A DNA stretch of 64,000 nucleotides from CAZHFW01 sp964531675 (GTDB lineage Bacteria; Planctomycetota; Phycisphaerae; Phycisphaerales; UBA1924). The stretch spans positions 1 to 64,000 of the forward strand of contig CAZHFW010000005.1 in the NCBI GenBank assembly GCA_964531675.1. The letters run 5' to 3'. The position numbers and the translations under genes were made by a program. Shown piece by piece: positions 19,596-28,334 of the stretch. The notes under the pieces were generated by a model that was given only the letters and a program-made list of their open reading frames with translations, had not been told where the DNA came from and did not search any database. How positions within the stretch are numbered: the first letter of the stretch is position 1; each line of letters starts with the position of its first letter.

Positions 19596-19601
19596 TAGAG
19601 T
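19596..19601 (+). promoter_or_regulatory. Candidate -10 box (TAGAGT) before the GTG start of the DCC-family gene
   Basis: TAGAGT fits TANNNT and ends 5 nt before the in-frame GTG at 19607. It supports that start and a leaderless transcript, but no -35 is visible. Confidence 0.33.
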
Positions 19602-19606
19602 TTGCG

Positions 19607-20008
19607 GTGAGCGACGCGCAAGTCATTCTTTTCTATGACGGGGGCTGCGGCCTGTGCGCCCGGAGCGTGCGCTGGGCGCTCCGCCACGACCGGCGCGGAC
19701 GCGTGCGGTTTGCCCCGCTGCAAGGCCAGACTCTCGCGGGATTGGTCAGCACGGGGAAGCCTGAGAACCTGGAGTCGGTGGTGCTGGCACGGGATGGGGC
19801 GCTGCTGGTGCGGAGCGAGGCGGTGCTCGGTCTGGCCCGAGAACTCGGGGGACCCTGGGCGGCGCTGGCGGCGGCTGGGAAGCTGATTCCCAAGGGGCTG
19901 GCGGACTGGCTTTACGACCGGATCGCGGCACGCCGGATGGTCTGGTTTGGGGCAGCGGACGCGTGCCAGTTTCCCGCGCCGGAGCATGCTGGGCGGTTTC
20001 TGCCCTGA
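19607..20008 (+). CDS. DCC-family (DUF393) thiol-disulfide oxidoreductase-like protein
   Basis: This is a short soluble protein of 133 residues from the GTG at 19607; ATG codons at 19568 and 19577 would add 13 or 10 residues. The defining motif is near the N-terminus: ILFYDGGCGLCARSVRW, with the CxxC pair of the DCC family (thioredoxin-like). The family's FAPLQG and SEAVL segments follow, then a C-terminal LADWLYDRIAARR block. The function of DUF393 proteins is poorly defined. The GTG start is favoured because the family usually begins only a few residues before the first strand. Confidence 0.8.
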   Translation: MSDAQVILFYDGGCGLCARSVRWALRHDRRGRVRFAPLQGQTLAGLVSTGKPENLESVVLARDGALLVRSEAVLGLARELGGPWAALAAAGKLIPKGLADWLYDRIAARRMVWFGAADACQFPAPEHAGRFLP

Positions 20009-20103
20009 GCTCCCCCACCGCCTTCGGGCGGACTCGGTATCTTGGAACGCTTCCGCCGATGCTGGCGGTCTTGCGGGGGCCTGAAGCCCCCAATGGGGAT
20101 TCC

Positions 20104-22365
20104 ATGGCAGAACAGATTCACGGATCGGGTGAGGGCGCGACGCACAAGCCTTATGTGCCGGCGTCTTCGATGCTGGCGGAACTGCGTCCGCTGCCTTTGC
20201 TGGTGGGGACGGTGCTCGGGATCGTCTTCGGCGCGGCGTCGCTCTATCTGGCGCTGAAGATCGGGCTGACGATCAGCGCGTCGATCCCGATCGCGGTGCT
20301 CTCGATCTCGATTTTCAGGTGGATCAGCCGTGCGTTCGGGACCAGGCCCGCGACGATCCTCGAGAACAACATCGTGCAGACGACGGGATCGGCGGGCGAG
20401 TCGATCGCCTTCGGCGTCGCGGTGACGATGCCCGCGCTGATGATCCTGGGTCACGACATGGACGTGACGCGGACCGTGACCGTCGCGGTGCTGGGAGGCT
20501 TGCTCGGCATCCTGATGATGATCCCGCTGCGTCGCGGCCTGATCGTGCGCGAGCACGGAAAGCTGGCGTATCCGGAAGGAACCGCGTGCGCCGAGGTGCT
20601 CATCGCGGGCGAGAAGGGCGGCACGAACGCCAAGACGGTGTTCACCGGTCTGGGCCTCGGGTTCCTGTTCAAGCTCATCAATGGCGAGGGCGGATTCGGG
20701 CTTCTCAAGGGCACGCCTGAGAAGACCATGCCTTTCTACAAGGGCGGGTCGGTCTCGGCGGAGTGTTCGCCCGAGCTGATGGGCGTCGGGTACATCGTGG
20801 GGCCGCGGATCGCGGGGATCATGTGCGCCGGCGGTGTGCTGGCGTATCTGGTGCTCATCCCGATGATCAAGCTCTTCGGGAGCGGGATGACCGGGATCCT
20901 CCCGCCGGCGGAGAAGACCATCGAGGCGATGAAGATCGGCGAGGTGCGCTCGGCGTACATCCTGTACATCGGCGCGGGCGCGGTCGCGACCGGCGGCATC
21001 ATCAGCATGCTCAAGGCGCTGCCCACGATCGGCGCCGCGTTCTATCGCGGGATCAAGGGCATGACCGGCGGCGGGGCCTCGGGCCCGGTGGAACGCACCG
21101 ATCGCGACCTTCCCATGGGCTTTGTGGTCCTGGGATGCGTCGGGCTGATCGCGGCGCTGATGCTGCTCCCGAGCCTGCATGTTTCGCTGCTGAGCGCCCT
21201 GCTCATCCTGGTGTTCGGGTTCCTGTTCGTCACGGTGTCGTCGCGGCTGACGGGCGAGATCGGTTCGAGCTCGAATCCGATTTCGGGCATGACCGTCGCG
21301 ACGCTGCTCCTGACCTGCCTGGTGTTCGTGGCGCTGGGACGCACCGGCCCGATCGACCGGGTCGCGGCGCTCTCGATCGCGGCGGTGGTCTGCATCGCCA
21401 GTTCCAACGGCGGGACGACCTCGCAGGACCTCAAGACGGGCTTCCTGGTCGGAGGCACACCTCGGGCCCAGCAGATCGGCATCCTGGTCGGCGCATTGAC
21501 CGCAGCACTGGTCATCGGCTTCACGCTCCAGCTCTTCAACGAGTCCAAGACGATCTACGCCAAGCGGGATTTCCCGATGGTCACCGTTGAGTCCAAGCTC
21601 TTCGAGGGAAAGCAGACGCTCCACGGCGTGGACGCGGCCCATGACTCGGGCGCGTACAACGCGGTGCACTTCACCGCGGACAACGCTCCCGAGGGCGTGC
21701 CTGCCGGAAAGTACCTCGTGGACGATGCGGGCAAGATCAAGTACCTGGTCGATCCGGGGATCAACGGCGTCGTGGAGCATCGCGATCCGACCCCAGCGGA
21801 GATCGAGGCGGCCAAGGCTGCGGGCAAGGAGCCGTTGGGCACGGAGGTCAAGAAGTTCGACGCACCCAAGGCCAAGCTCATGTCGCTCATCATCGATGGC
21901 GTGCTGGGCGGCAAGCTCCCCTGGGGGCTGGTGCTCATCGGCGTGTTCATCGCGATCGCGCTGGAGCTTGCGGGGGTTTCTTCGCTGCCCTTTGCGGTGG
22001 GCGTGTACCTGCCGATCTCGGCGTCGACGCCGATCTTCATCGGCGGGATGATCCGCTGGCTCGTGGACCGCTCGAACAAGAAGAAGATGAGCGACGCGGA
22101 GAGCGAGTCCTCGCCCGGCGTGCTGCTTTCTTCGGGACTGATCGCGGGCGGAGCGCTGGCGGGCATGACGCTGGCGATCATCGCGGGCGCGTCGGAAGAG
22201 CTCTCCCGGAAGCTCAATCTGGCGGCGGCCCTGGACAAGATGGGCGGCACGGACACGTTCGGAAAGCTCGCGGAGGCGAACGCTCCGGTCCTGATCGCGT
22301 TCGGCATGCTTGGGCTCTTCCTGTTCCTGGTCGGACGCGAGAAGCTCCTGGCGAAGAAGGCCTGA
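20104..22365 (+). CDS. OPT-family oligopeptide/metal-chelate transporter
   Basis: This integral membrane protein has 753 residues and about 14-16 helices. The family's blocks are visible: ELRPLPLLVGTVLGIVFGAASLYLALKIGLTISASIPIAVL near the N-terminus, NNIVQTTGSAGESIAFG, YPEGTACAEVLIAGE, MGVGYIVGPRIAG, and SNGGTTSQDLKTGFLVGGTPRAQQIGI. A hydrophilic loop of ~110 residues (about 485-590) separates the last core helices; it is larger than in many OPT proteins and predicted extracytoplasmic. OPT carriers take up small peptides or metal chelates with protons. The ATG at 20104 follows GGGGA. Confidence 0.92.
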   Translation: MAEQIHGSGEGATHKPYVPASSMLAELRPLPLLVGTVLGIVFGAASLYLALKIGLTISASIPIAVLSISIFRWISRAFGTRPATILENNIVQTTGSAGESIAFGVAVTMPALMILGHDMDVTRTVTVAVLGGLLGILMMIPLRRGLIVREHGKLAYPEGTACAEVLIAGEKGGTNAKTVFTGLGLGFLFKLINGEGGFGLLKGTPEKTMPFYKGGSVSAECSPELMGVGYIVGPRIAGIMCAGGVLAYLVLIPMIKLFGSGMTGILPPAEKTIEAMKIGEVRSAYILYIGAGAVATGGIISMLKALPTIGAAFYRGIKGMTGGGASGPVERTDRDLPMGFVVLGCVGLIAALMLLPSLHVSLLSALLILVFGFLFVTVSSRLTGEIGSSSNPISGMTVATLLLTCLVFVALGRTGPIDRVAALSIAAVVCIASSNGGTTSQDLKTGFLVGGTPRAQQIGILVGALTAALVIGFTLQLFNESKTIYAKRDFPMVTVESKLFEGKQTLHGVDAAHDSGAYNAVHFTADNAPEGVPAGKYLVDDAGKIKYLVDPGINGVVEHRDPTPAEIEAAKAAGKEPLGTEVKKFDAPKAKLMSLIIDGVLGGKLPWGLVLIGVFIAIALELAGVSSLPFAVGVYLPISASTPIFIGGMIRWLVDRSNKKKMSDAESESSPGVLLSSGLIAGGALAGMTLAIIAGASEELSRKLNLAAALDKMGGTDTFGKLAEANAPVLIAFGMLGLFLFLVGREKLLAKKA

Positions 22366-22385
22366 TCGACGCGACGGCAACATCA

Positions 22386-22421
22386 AGGCCCCGCTGGAGT
22401 GATGCTCCGGCGGGGCTTTTT
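22386..22421 (+). terminator. Intrinsic terminator of the OPT transporter gene
   Basis: The stem GCCCCGCTGGAG/CTCCGGCGGGGC (one wobble) with a TGATG loop is followed by T5. Confidence 0.92.
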
Positions 22422-22514
22422 GCTTGAGCGAGCGGTGTCTGGTTCGTCAGGACGATAGAGCGGGCCGGGGAATTCGTCGTGGTGCTCGCCGCTTGCGCGG
22501 CAGAGCTCTGACTC

Positions 22515-22553
22515 GGAAACGAAAACGCCCGGCGCTGTTGAGAGCGCCGGGCG
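22515..22553 (-). terminator. Intrinsic terminator of the M16 peptidase gene
   Basis: A perfect 11-bp stem (22526-22536 with 22543-22553) is followed, on the minus strand, by a TTTTCGTTT tail. Confidence 0.88.
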
Positions 22554-22593
22554 GCTGGATGTTCGGACGATTCAGCTGCCGAGCGGCGACTGA

Positions 22594-25518
22594 TTACTTG
22601 GTCGCGTCGGGCTTGGCTTCAACCGGCTTGGCATCAGCCGGCTTGGCGTCGCCCGCGGCTGCGTCGGCGGCGGGCTTAACCACCACGACGACCGAGTTGT
22701 CCTTGGAGTAGTACTTGGCGAAGGCGGTCTTGACCTGCTCGGGGGTCATGTTCTTGTAGGCGTCGATCATCCCGGCGATGTCGTCGAGCTTGGAGCCACG
22801 CATGTTCATGGACGCCAGGCGGCCCGACCAGAAGCCTGGGGTCTTCATGTCCTCTTCGAGGGTGATGAGGAGCTGCTTCTTGGCGACGTCGAGTTCTTCC
22901 TCGGTGGGGCCGTTCTTGGCGAACTCCTCGTACATCTCGGCGATCTTCTTCACCAGTGCCGGGGCCTTGTGGGGCTCGGTGGGCGCTGATGCGGAGAAGA
23001 GGCCAAAGCCCGGATAGGTGGAGCCCGGAGCGGAGCTGGCGCCCATGCTGTAGACGAGCTGTTCCTTCTCGCGGACTTCCTTCACGAAACGGGTGGACAT
23101 GACGCGGGCGGCCATGGACATGGCGCGAACGTCGGCGAGGTTGGAGTCGTCGGTGTTGTAGAAGCCCGAGAAGACCTGGGCCTGGGCGGTGTCGGTCTCA
23201 ACGGTCTTCTCGAAGACGCGCGGGCCGGCGGGACGCTTGAGCGTGCGCAGGTTCTTGTACGTGTCCGTGCTCACGCGGTCACGGTTCGGGAGCGCCCCGA
23301 CGTACTTGGCGACCAGTTCCATCGCCTTGTCCTTGGAGATGTCGCCCACGATGGTGACTTCCATCGGGGACTCCTTGATGAGCTTCTCGAGCCAGGCCTG
23401 GGCCGCGGGCAGCGTGATCTTGTCGAGCTGCTCGGGCGTGACCATGGCGGCGCGGGGCTCGCCATCGGGATACGGCGCCGAACGCATGGTCTGCATGAAG
23501 ACGCCTTGCGGGCTCTTGAGCATTTCCTGCATGCGGAGCTTGGCGTTGGCCTTGTAGCGGTCGAAAGCGGTCTGCTCGATCTTGGGCTCGGTGAGCAGGA
23601 GGTAGGCGAGCTGGAAGCCCGTCTCGAACTCTTCGGGATTGCCCGAGATGGAGAGGGAGATGGAGTCGCCTCCGCCCCCACCACCACCGCCGCCGCGACG
23701 GCCGCCACCACCACCGCCGCCGAATCCGCCGCCTCCGACGTTCACCTTCTTGCCGTTCATCAACTCACGGATGTCGGCGGAGGAGAGGTGCTGGGTGGAG
23801 CGGTTGGACCAGGCGAGCTGGGCGGCCTGCGTAATGCCGCGGTTGTCGGCGTTCTCGAGGACCTCGCCGCCGTAGAGATGAATGGTGACGGAGGCCTCGT
23901 TCTTGCGCTCGTCCATGAAGCGGTAGTGGACCGCGACGTTGTTGGAGAGGTAGCCATTCCAGACGTGGGTCGGGGAGTGCTCCTCGAACTCGGCGAGCTT
24001 GCCTCCCTTGGGGGTTTCGGCCATGAGCTGGGTGGCGCGGGCGGCCTCGCTGTCCTGGGTGGGCTTCACCGACAGGGCCTTCTGGCCCAGATCCAGGAGT
24101 TCGGACTCGCTGGGCACGCCGGCGCCCGCGGGCAGGACCGCGATGAACGCGACCGCCGAGGTGTCGTATTCCTTGGTGAAGCGGGCGTCGATCTCGGACT
24201 TCCCGATCCCGGGCAGAACCTTGTTGAGCAGTTCCAGGCGCTGCTTGGGCGACATGGTGGGCTCACCGGCGCCGACGTCGTTATTGATGCGTCGCATGAT
24301 GGTCGCGGCTTCGGCGGTGGCCTCGGTCTCGACCGCGCGTTCGGCGCCGGCGATGATGGCCTTCTTGGCGTCGGCGATCTCGCGGGCGGTGAAGCCGAAC
24401 GTGCGGGCGCGGTTCAGCTCGGTCGCCATGTCCTGGAGGCCCTGCTGCCACTTGTCGGGCGCGACCGACGCGGAGATCTCGACGCTGTAGAGGGCGTTGG
24501 AGTCGTTCCCCGAGGAGACGCCGATGTTCTCACAGGAGATTGCGCCGGCGTCGATCTTGTCGCGCATGCGGCGGTCAAAGCAGCTCTCGGCGATGCGCTG
24601 GACCAGATCGTCCTTGAACTGCTCGACAGTCGTCGTCGCGGGACGCGCCGGCTCGATGCGGACGATGCGGAGGCTCCCGGTGCGGATCTCCTTGTCGCTG
24701 GTCACGATCGCGAAACTCTTGTCGTAGGCCTTGACGTTCAGCTCCTGAGGCGTGGGGCGCGGCTTCTTGGGGGCCGAGCCGAACTTCTCGTTGATGAGCT
24801 TGACGACATCGGCGGGATCGGAGTCGGCCAGCACGATGAGCGTGGCGTTGGAGGCGCCGTACCACTTGCCGTAGTAGTCGTGGAAGTCCTTCTCGTTGAC
24901 GGTGTTAATCGTCTCTTCGGTGCCGATGGTCATGCGCTGGCCGTAGAGCGAGCCCGGGGTCATGTGCTCGAGCACGTAGAGGCCGGTGCGCTGACGGCCC
25001 GACAGGCCGCGGCGGCGTTCTTCCTGGATGATGCCGCGTTCTTCATCGATCTCGCTGGGCAAGAGCGAGAGGCCCGAGACGATGTCGGAGAAGAAGGTCA
25101 TGCCCTTGCCGAGCGTGTCGAGGGTCGCGTTGGGCATGGAGAGCTGGTAGGTGGTCTCCTGCATGTTCGTGAACGCGTTCTGGTCACGGCCGAAGGTGAG
25201 GCCGAGGGACTGGAAGTAGGGAACCAGAGAGCCCGGGGGGAAGTTCTGCGAGCCGTTGAAGGCCATGTGCTCGAGGTAGTGCGCGATGCCGCGCTGGCGG
25301 TCCGTCTCATTGAGCGAACCGGTGTGCATGTGGATCCAGATGTTGGCGCGGCCCGGCGGGATGGACTGCTTGCGGACGATGTATTCAAGGCCGTTGTCGA
25401 GCTTGCCTTTGACCAGGGACGGATCGGTCGGGAGAGGCTCTGCGGACGCCACCATTCCGGCGACGGCCGCGATCACGGCGCAAACGGGAAGACGGAACGC
25501 GGGCTGGAATGTGAACAT
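22594..25518 (-). CDS. Exported M16 (insulinase/pitrilysin) zinc peptidase
   Basis: This is a 974-residue single-chain M16 peptidase with an N-terminal signal peptide (about 1-26, ending VASAEP). The inverted zinc motif HxxEH is His80-Tyr-Leu-Glu83-His84, followed by the downstream Glu in a DEERGIIQEE segment. Four M16 lobes are apparent; the second half is the inactive pair. Between the halves is an extreme Gly-rich linker (~600-625, with GGGGFGGGGGGGRR and a run of nine Gly), much longer than the usual hinge. The C-terminus is an Ala/Lys/Pro tail. It probably degrades peptides in the periplasm. AGGAGG precedes the start codon. Confidence 0.93.
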   Translation of the reverse strand: MFTFQPAFRLPVCAVIAAVAGMVASAEPLPTDPSLVKGKLDNGLEYIVRKQSIPPGRANIWIHMHTGSLNETDRQRGIAHYLEHMAFNGSQNFPPGSLVPYFQSLGLTFGRDQNAFTNMQETTYQLSMPNATLDTLGKGMTFFSDIVSGLSLLPSEIDEERGIIQEERRRGLSGRQRTGLYVLEHMTPGSLYGQRMTIGTEETINTVNEKDFHDYYGKWYGASNATLIVLADSDPADVVKLINEKFGSAPKKPRPTPQELNVKAYDKSFAIVTSDKEIRTGSLRIVRIEPARPATTTVEQFKDDLVQRIAESCFDRRMRDKIDAGAISCENIGVSSGNDSNALYSVEISASVAPDKWQQGLQDMATELNRARTFGFTAREIADAKKAIIAGAERAVETEATAEAATIMRRINNDVGAGEPTMSPKQRLELLNKVLPGIGKSEIDARFTKEYDTSAVAFIAVLPAGAGVPSESELLDLGQKALSVKPTQDSEAARATQLMAETPKGGKLAEFEEHSPTHVWNGYLSNNVAVHYRFMDERKNEASVTIHLYGGEVLENADNRGITQAAQLAWSNRSTQHLSSADIRELMNGKKVNVGGGGFGGGGGGGRRGGGGGGGGGDSISLSISGNPEEFETGFQLAYLLLTEPKIEQTAFDRYKANAKLRMQEMLKSPQGVFMQTMRSAPYPDGEPRAAMVTPEQLDKITLPAAQAWLEKLIKESPMEVTIVGDISKDKAMELVAKYVGALPNRDRVSTDTYKNLRTLKRPAGPRVFEKTVETDTAQAQVFSGFYNTDDSNLADVRAMSMAARVMSTRFVKEVREKEQLVYSMGASSAPGSTYPGFGLFSASAPTEPHKAPALVKKIAEMYEEFAKNGPTEEELDVAKKQLLITLEEDMKTPGFWSGRLASMNMRGSKLDDIAGMIDAYKNMTPEQVKTAFAKYYSKDNSVVVVVKPAADAAAGDAKPADAKPVEAKPDATK
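23668..23737 (-). repeat. GGN codon repeat encoding the poly-glycine hinge
   Basis: About 70 bp of CCG/CCA/CCT triplets (GGN codons on the coding strand), broken only by one Phe and two Arg codons, encode the M16 hinge. It is likely to vary in length by slippage. Confidence 0.75.
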
Positions 25519-25647
25519 GCGGGGCCTCCTGTCGCCGGCCGCGGAATGCGGGGCGGATCTGGGAGAACCAGCTTAACACAAACCGGCCTCGGGCCCGGAA
25601 GTCCCCTGAATACAGGCCGAACAGGAGGCTTTTGGGCGTCGGTGGGC

Positions 25648-26955
25648 TCAGCACCCCGCGTCGAAGCGGTTGAAGAACTCGAAGAAGTCGTCGAGGGACA
25701 ACTCGCCATCGTCGCTGAGATCGACGGACAGATCGGACACGTCCCACGCGTTGAAGAAAAAGAAGAAGTCCAGGAGATCCGTGGACGCGTCGTGGTTGAT
25801 GTCCGCCGGGCAGATCTCCAGGGCGGTGCCATCGGTGTTCCAGGCCTGATACAGCAGGTCCGCGATGTGCTGTCCGCCGGCGTCGGAGAAATGCAGGCCA
25901 TCGTCGAGGAACCCGGCGAAGTCGAAGAGCGACTTGGGGCCCGCGGCGTGGTAGATATCCATGAAACCGAGACTCCGTTCGGCGGCCACGTCGGCCATCG
26001 CCTGGACCAGCGGGAGGATGCGGGGCGAGCCCGAGTCGTACGTGCCGATGAACAGAATGGGAACGCCAGGAGCGCTCACGCGGAGTCGATCGACGAGGAG
26101 TTTCAGTCTCGGCGCGTACGTGGCGCGGTCGTAGATCTGGTCGTTCTGCCCGATCCAGATCATCACCAGATCGGGCGCGACCAGTTCCACCTGGCGATCA
26201 AACGTGAAGTCGCGGCGGAGGAAGTTCTCAACGCCCCACCCGCCATTGGCGGCGCGGTGCAGCATGATGCCGGGGTTTCCGGTGCGGTTGATCTGACCGA
26301 GGATGGTGATCGGGCCGTTCTTGTCGGGCGCGATCCAGACCTGCTTGTCGGCGCTTGGCGCGGTGTAGGCGAGGGTCTTGAGCTGCGTCGACGGGGCGTA
26401 GGTGTTGAGCGTGAAGTTGGGCTTCCCCGGGACAGAGACGATCGCGGTGCCGCCGTCGGGACGGCCCAGATAGTGCAGCTCAAGGAGCGAGTTGCGCGCC
26501 GTGAGATACGCGGAGGTGTATTGCGAGTAGGGAAGCTCGAAGCTGGACCACAGGCCGTCGAGGGCGCGGTAGGGGAAGGTGTCGTCGTTGATCATCCCCT
26601 TGGCCCACCCCGAGTTGAACCCGCCGCCGGTCCACAGGCTGAAGGCCTGATAGCCCGCGCCGGCGTCGCCGTACTGGCTCTGGAGCAGCTGGCGGAAGAA
26701 GGGCAGATAGCTGCCCTGGCGGACCGAAAGGCTGTCCCCGATGACCAGGACGTTTCCCACCCCGCCTTGGGCGAGCTTGGTCTTGATGGGCGAGAGCGTG
26801 GGCCCGACGTTCAGGTGGGCAGGCTGCGCGTGTGCGCGAGTTCCGAACGCGCAGGCGAGGAGCGTTGCGAAGCAGCAGAGCATGCCTGGACGCTGCAGCG
26901 TGGCGCACCGGCGGAGTGCACGGGGGGAAGAACGAACCGCAGACTGGTGGTGCAT
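25648..26955 (-). CDS. Secreted SGNH/GDSL hydrolase with C-terminal GC-type dockerin-like tail
   Basis: This 435-residue exported protein has its hydrophobic signal core at ~25-43 (ATLLACAFGTRAHAQ); starting at the internal Met25 (26883) would give a more standard signal peptide. SGNH blocks are present: GDS in VIGDSLSV (block I), a Gly within the FNSGWAK region, WIGQND (block III Asn) and the catalytic Asp/His pair DGLHFSDAGG (block V). The order fits an esterase/acetylesterase or lipase-like enzyme acting on polysaccharide or lipid. The final ~55 residues are two dockerin-like repeats (ADINHDASTDLLDFFFFF and a DLSDDGELSLDDFF block) ending FDAGC. The enzyme is probably tethered or assembled through this tail. 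Confidence 0.87.
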   Translation of the reverse strand: MHHQSAVRSSPRALRRCATLQRPGMLCCFATLLACAFGTRAHAQPAHLNVGPTLSPIKTKLAQGGVGNVLVIGDSLSVRQGSYLPFFRQLLQSQYGDAGAGYQAFSLWTGGGFNSGWAKGMINDDTFPYRALDGLWSSFELPYSQYTSAYLTARNSLLELHYLGRPDGGTAIVSVPGKPNFTLNTYAPSTQLKTLAYTAPSADKQVWIAPDKNGPITILGQINRTGNPGIMLHRAANGGWGVENFLRRDFTFDRQVELVAPDLVMIWIGQNDQIYDRATYAPRLKLLVDRLRVSAPGVPILFIGTYDSGSPRILPLVQAMADVAAERSLGFMDIYHAAGPKSLFDFAGFLDDGLHFSDAGGQHIADLLYQAWNTDGTALEICPADINHDASTDLLDFFFFFNAWDVSDLSVDLSDDGELSLDDFFEFFNRFDAGC

Positions 26956-27027
26956 CCCAACAGGATGCGTCCGCTTGTTCTATTCTCCAATATGTCACGA
27001 TACACGCTTACGCTCATTTACGACATG

Positions 27028-27780
27028 TTGCGCATGTTGACGTTCCCGTTGCGCAGCGGAGCGCCTGTTCACACTCCGCCGCCTGCCTGCGACATCTCCT
27101 TGGGCCACCACCGGCGGGCATCTTCGACGCTGTAACACACCACACCATCCACAACGCGTGACGCGACGCGCTTGGTTTTGCGGTTCTTGCGTGCGGCCAT
27201 GCGGAGCCGCGCCGCCATTCCCTTGGGAAAAGCCGACGCCGGCCAGAACTCGCCCGGGTGCGCCTCTCCGATGGGCTCAAGAATCGGAGCGATCATCGAC
27301 TGGAGCGCCAGGCGGGCCGCAAGGGCGCAGAGCTCAGGATCGCCGCGGACTCCGCGTTCCTGATTCACCCGGATCTTCTCTTCAACCTCGTGCGCGATCG
27401 CCTTGCGCTCGCTGATGAACTCAGCAAAGACGACGCGATCCTGCTGATGATCGTTCCGCAGACGTCGCGCGACGTCCCGTGCGACCTGTGTTGCCTTGGC
27501 CTGATCGCCACAGCGGGCCAGGAAGCAGCAACGATCGAACGAAAGATACAGAATGACATACCACCACCCCGAATCAGGGGACGAGTCAGGCTCCTGCAGG
27601 TCTTCCGTCAGTTGACTGCCAGCCCGGTTGGTCTGGAAAGGCTGCAATCGGTCACGCATAGCGGAAGTATGTACTCGGAACGTATCTGAGGGTTGCAGGT
27701 TTGGTGTCTGCTTGCGCATCTTTGCGCTCGGTTGCGCGTTCCAAGGGCACCAGCCAGGACATCGTCCGCCAAGTTGCGCA
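27028..27780. repeat. Cluster of TTGCGC motifs flanking an orphan ORF
   Basis: TTGCGCA occurs at 27028, 27049, 27712 and 27774; TTGCGCT at 27722 and TTGCGCG at 27732. Two lie just beyond the stop of the 216-residue ORF and four around or upstream of its start. The density is well above that expected for a hexamer even in GC-rich DNA. They may be binding sites of the encoded protein, but no regular spacing is present. Confidence 0.4.
27069..27719 (-). CDS. Orphan ORF of unknown function beside tRNA-Ala
   Basis: This is a 216-residue reading frame; a second Met at residue 21 (27659) could be the real start, and no Shine-Dalgarno motif is seen for either. No family is recognised. It is Cys- and Trp-containing in the first half (GWWYVILYLSFDRCCFLARCGDQ), helical and charged in the middle (ARRLRNDHQQDRVV, ERKAIAHEVEEKIR), and ends with a basic segment followed by VVDGVVCYSVEDARRWW, which resembles the wing and helix of small DNA-binding (excisionase/MerR-like) domains. 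Local base composition is less GC-rich than in neighbours, and a tRNA gene lies 324 bp away. A transferred or mobile-element origin is suspected but not shown. Confidence 0.5.
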   Translation of the reverse strand: MRKQTPNLQPSDTFRVHTSAMRDRLQPFQTNRAGSQLTEDLQEPDSSPDSGWWYVILYLSFDRCCFLARCGDQAKATQVARDVARRLRNDHQQDRVVFAEFISERKAIAHEVEEKIRVNQERGVRGDPELCALAARLALQSMIAPILEPIGEAHPGEFWPASAFPKGMAARLRMAARKNRKTKRVASRVVDGVVCYSVEDARRWWPKEMSQAGGGV

Positions 27781-28043
27781 CGGGCGCGCCCAAATGACGA
27801 TTACGAGTGAACCGCAGAACGCCGACATCCCGGACAACCCCAACGCTCCCGCTCAATCATCAAGGTCGAGCGATCCCAGCGGAGGCCCGGCGCAGCAAGA
27901 CCACGAGCCAGAGGCGCCTGCCCAGCTTCCAACCTGATGAAGGCTCTTGTGAGCTCGGGTCAGCCGACGACGCCGCACCGCGGAGGTCGATCCGGCACGC
28001 CCGCGTGGCCGCGTGGCCGACGCCCTTGGATCGTTGCACGGAA
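27720..28043. other. Gene-poor stretch between the orphan ORF and tRNA-Ala
   Basis: These 324 bp hold three of the TTGCGC motifs and a few short frames without supporting features. No terminator, integrase remnant or repeated tRNA 3' end (attachment site) was found by eye. Confidence 0.5.
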
Positions 28044-28116
28044 TGGAGCGGAGGAGACTCGAACTCCTGACATCCAGCTTGCAAAGCTGGCGCTCTACCA
28101 ACTGAGCTACCGCCCC
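28044..28116 (-). tRNA. tRNA-Ala (anticodon UGC)
   Basis: On the minus strand the sequence folds as a full cloverleaf. The acceptor stem is GGGGCGG/CCGCTCC (one G-U), the D arm is GCTC-AGTTGGTA-GAGC, the anticodon arm is CCAGC-TTTGCAA-GCTGG with anticodon TGC (plus-strand 28081-28083), and the T arm is AGGAG-TTCGAGT-CTCCT. The discriminator base is A. The 3' CCA is not encoded. Confidence 0.97.
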
Positions 28117-28334
28117 GAGCCCCGATGGTAGGCGGCGGCGAACCGGGCTCAAGAGCTGGACTGTCCGGCGGTTGGGGCGCGTTCGGAGGCCCGGGCTTCG
28201 GGCTCAACAAAGGCTCTGGCTGCCCCTGACTTTCCTCTGAGAAACACAGCCCAATGTCCATCCCGGGACGATGCCGTCCCGAATCTGGCCTGGGCTTCTG
28301 CATCGACCAGACCCGGCAGGTCCGAGGCTGCGGG

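Noticed and set aside
27069..28116. A full prophage or integrative element at tRNA-Ala
   Set aside because: There is no integrase, no repeated tRNA 3' end and only one orphan ORF; the xerD at 795 is 27 kb away and looks housekeeping.
28264..28281. CGGGACG-ATGC-CGTCCCG hairpin as terminator of the 1,304-residue protein gene
   Set aside because: The stem is perfect but no T tract follows on the minus strand, so it is not a convincing intrinsic terminator.
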